From the NCBI GenBank assembly GCA_028819675.1, contig JAPPKT010000052.1:1-6257 (forward strand): a DNA stretch of 6,257 nt, given 5' to 3'. Below, piece after piece: positions 6,125-6,257 of the stretch. Source of the stretch: Caldilineaceae bacterium (GTDB lineage Bacteria; Chloroflexota; Anaerolineae; Caldilineales; Caldilineaceae). The position numbers and the translations under genes were made by a program. Position 1 is the first letter of the stretch. Each line of letters begins with the position of its first letter. The notes under the pieces are model-generated. The model ran no database searches and was not told the origin of the DNA. It was given only the letters and a program-made list of their open reading frames with translations.

Positions 6125-6257
6125 ATGGGTGAAAAGGGCGCGCATCAACCGCCTTCCCCTGAGATGACTGTAAAGGTCGCCGAAGCCCAATCGGCCCAAC
6201 AAGGGCCTCCCTCGACGCGAAGGGTCTTGCCCCGCGAGATGTATGGCTTCTTGTTCG
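6125..6257 (+). CDS. Probable ABC transporter permease, 3' partial
   Basis: An ATG at 6125 opens a frame that runs off the right edge after 44 codons. The visible part is a polar cytoplasmic-looking N-terminus (MGEKGAHQPP and onward) that ends in RRVLPREMYGFLF, which looks like the entry to a first membrane helix. MalF-type sugar permeases commonly start this way, and the position 172 bases after a solute-binding protein gene fits. The Shine-Dalgarno is weak (GAGAG seven bases upstream). The frame stays open upstream, but the codons between the hairpin and this ATG do not look protein-like. A second ATG at 6164, preceded by CCCTGAG, is a possible alternative start. The membrane domain and the EAA loop lie outside the window, so the assignment rests mainly on context. 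Confidence 0.5.
   Translation, partial: MGEKGAHQPPSPEMTVKVAEAQSAQQGPPSTRRVLPREMYGFLF

Noticed and set aside
1..6257. CRISPR array, tRNA or rRNA genes, insertion sequences, toxin-antitoxin or defence genes
   Set aside because: I saw no regularly spaced direct repeats, no tRNA-like cloverleaf, no transposase or terminal inverted repeats, and no defence-type domains; the repeats present are protein-coding propeller blades.

Overview
The window is about 60% GC bacterial DNA. The 3' half carries an extracellular solute-binding lipoprotein whose Cys-Ala-Ala-Pro start and acidic Ala/Gly/Glu linker resemble sugar-binding lipoproteins of Chloroflexota (Anaerolineae/Caldilineae-like). That placement is an inference from style, not from a phylogenetic marker.

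Layout: (1) Positions 3-2087 (+) hold the 3' part of a large FG-GAP/VCBS repeat protein with at least nine propeller-blade repeats and a C-terminal beta-rich domain. Its 5' end lies outside the window. (2) After a 54-bp convergent gap, positions 2142-3128 (-) encode a D-2-hydroxyacid dehydrogenase of the phosphoglycerate-dehydrogenase type with NAD-binding and catalytic residues intact. (3) Directly upstream on the same strand is a possible 80-residue small protein (3134-3376). A good sigma70-like promoter sits so close to its ATG that the mRNA would be leaderless or nearly so. (4) Positions 3427-3999 (-) encode a GNAT acetyltransferase. (5) Positions 4000-4638 are mostly non-coding. They hold a candidate promoter for the GNAT gene, a possible decayed small membrane-protein gene, a consensus-like + strand promoter (4293-4321) and a roughly 310-nt leader with a 7-bp hairpin. 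(6) Positions 4639-5952 (+) encode the solute-binding lipoprotein with a perfect Shine-Dalgarno. (7) After a stem-loop at 5966-5990, an ORF opening at 6125 and running off the window looks like the first part of an ABC permease.

Together, the right part reads as the start of a carbohydrate-type ABC importer operon (binding protein, then permease). The minus-strand genes between it and the FG-GAP gene look like accessory metabolic genes. Nothing here amounts to a clearly new system. The points most worth checking are the possible leaderless transcript upstream of the dehydrogenase, the long structured leader of the transporter operon, and the hairpin between the binding-protein and permease genes.
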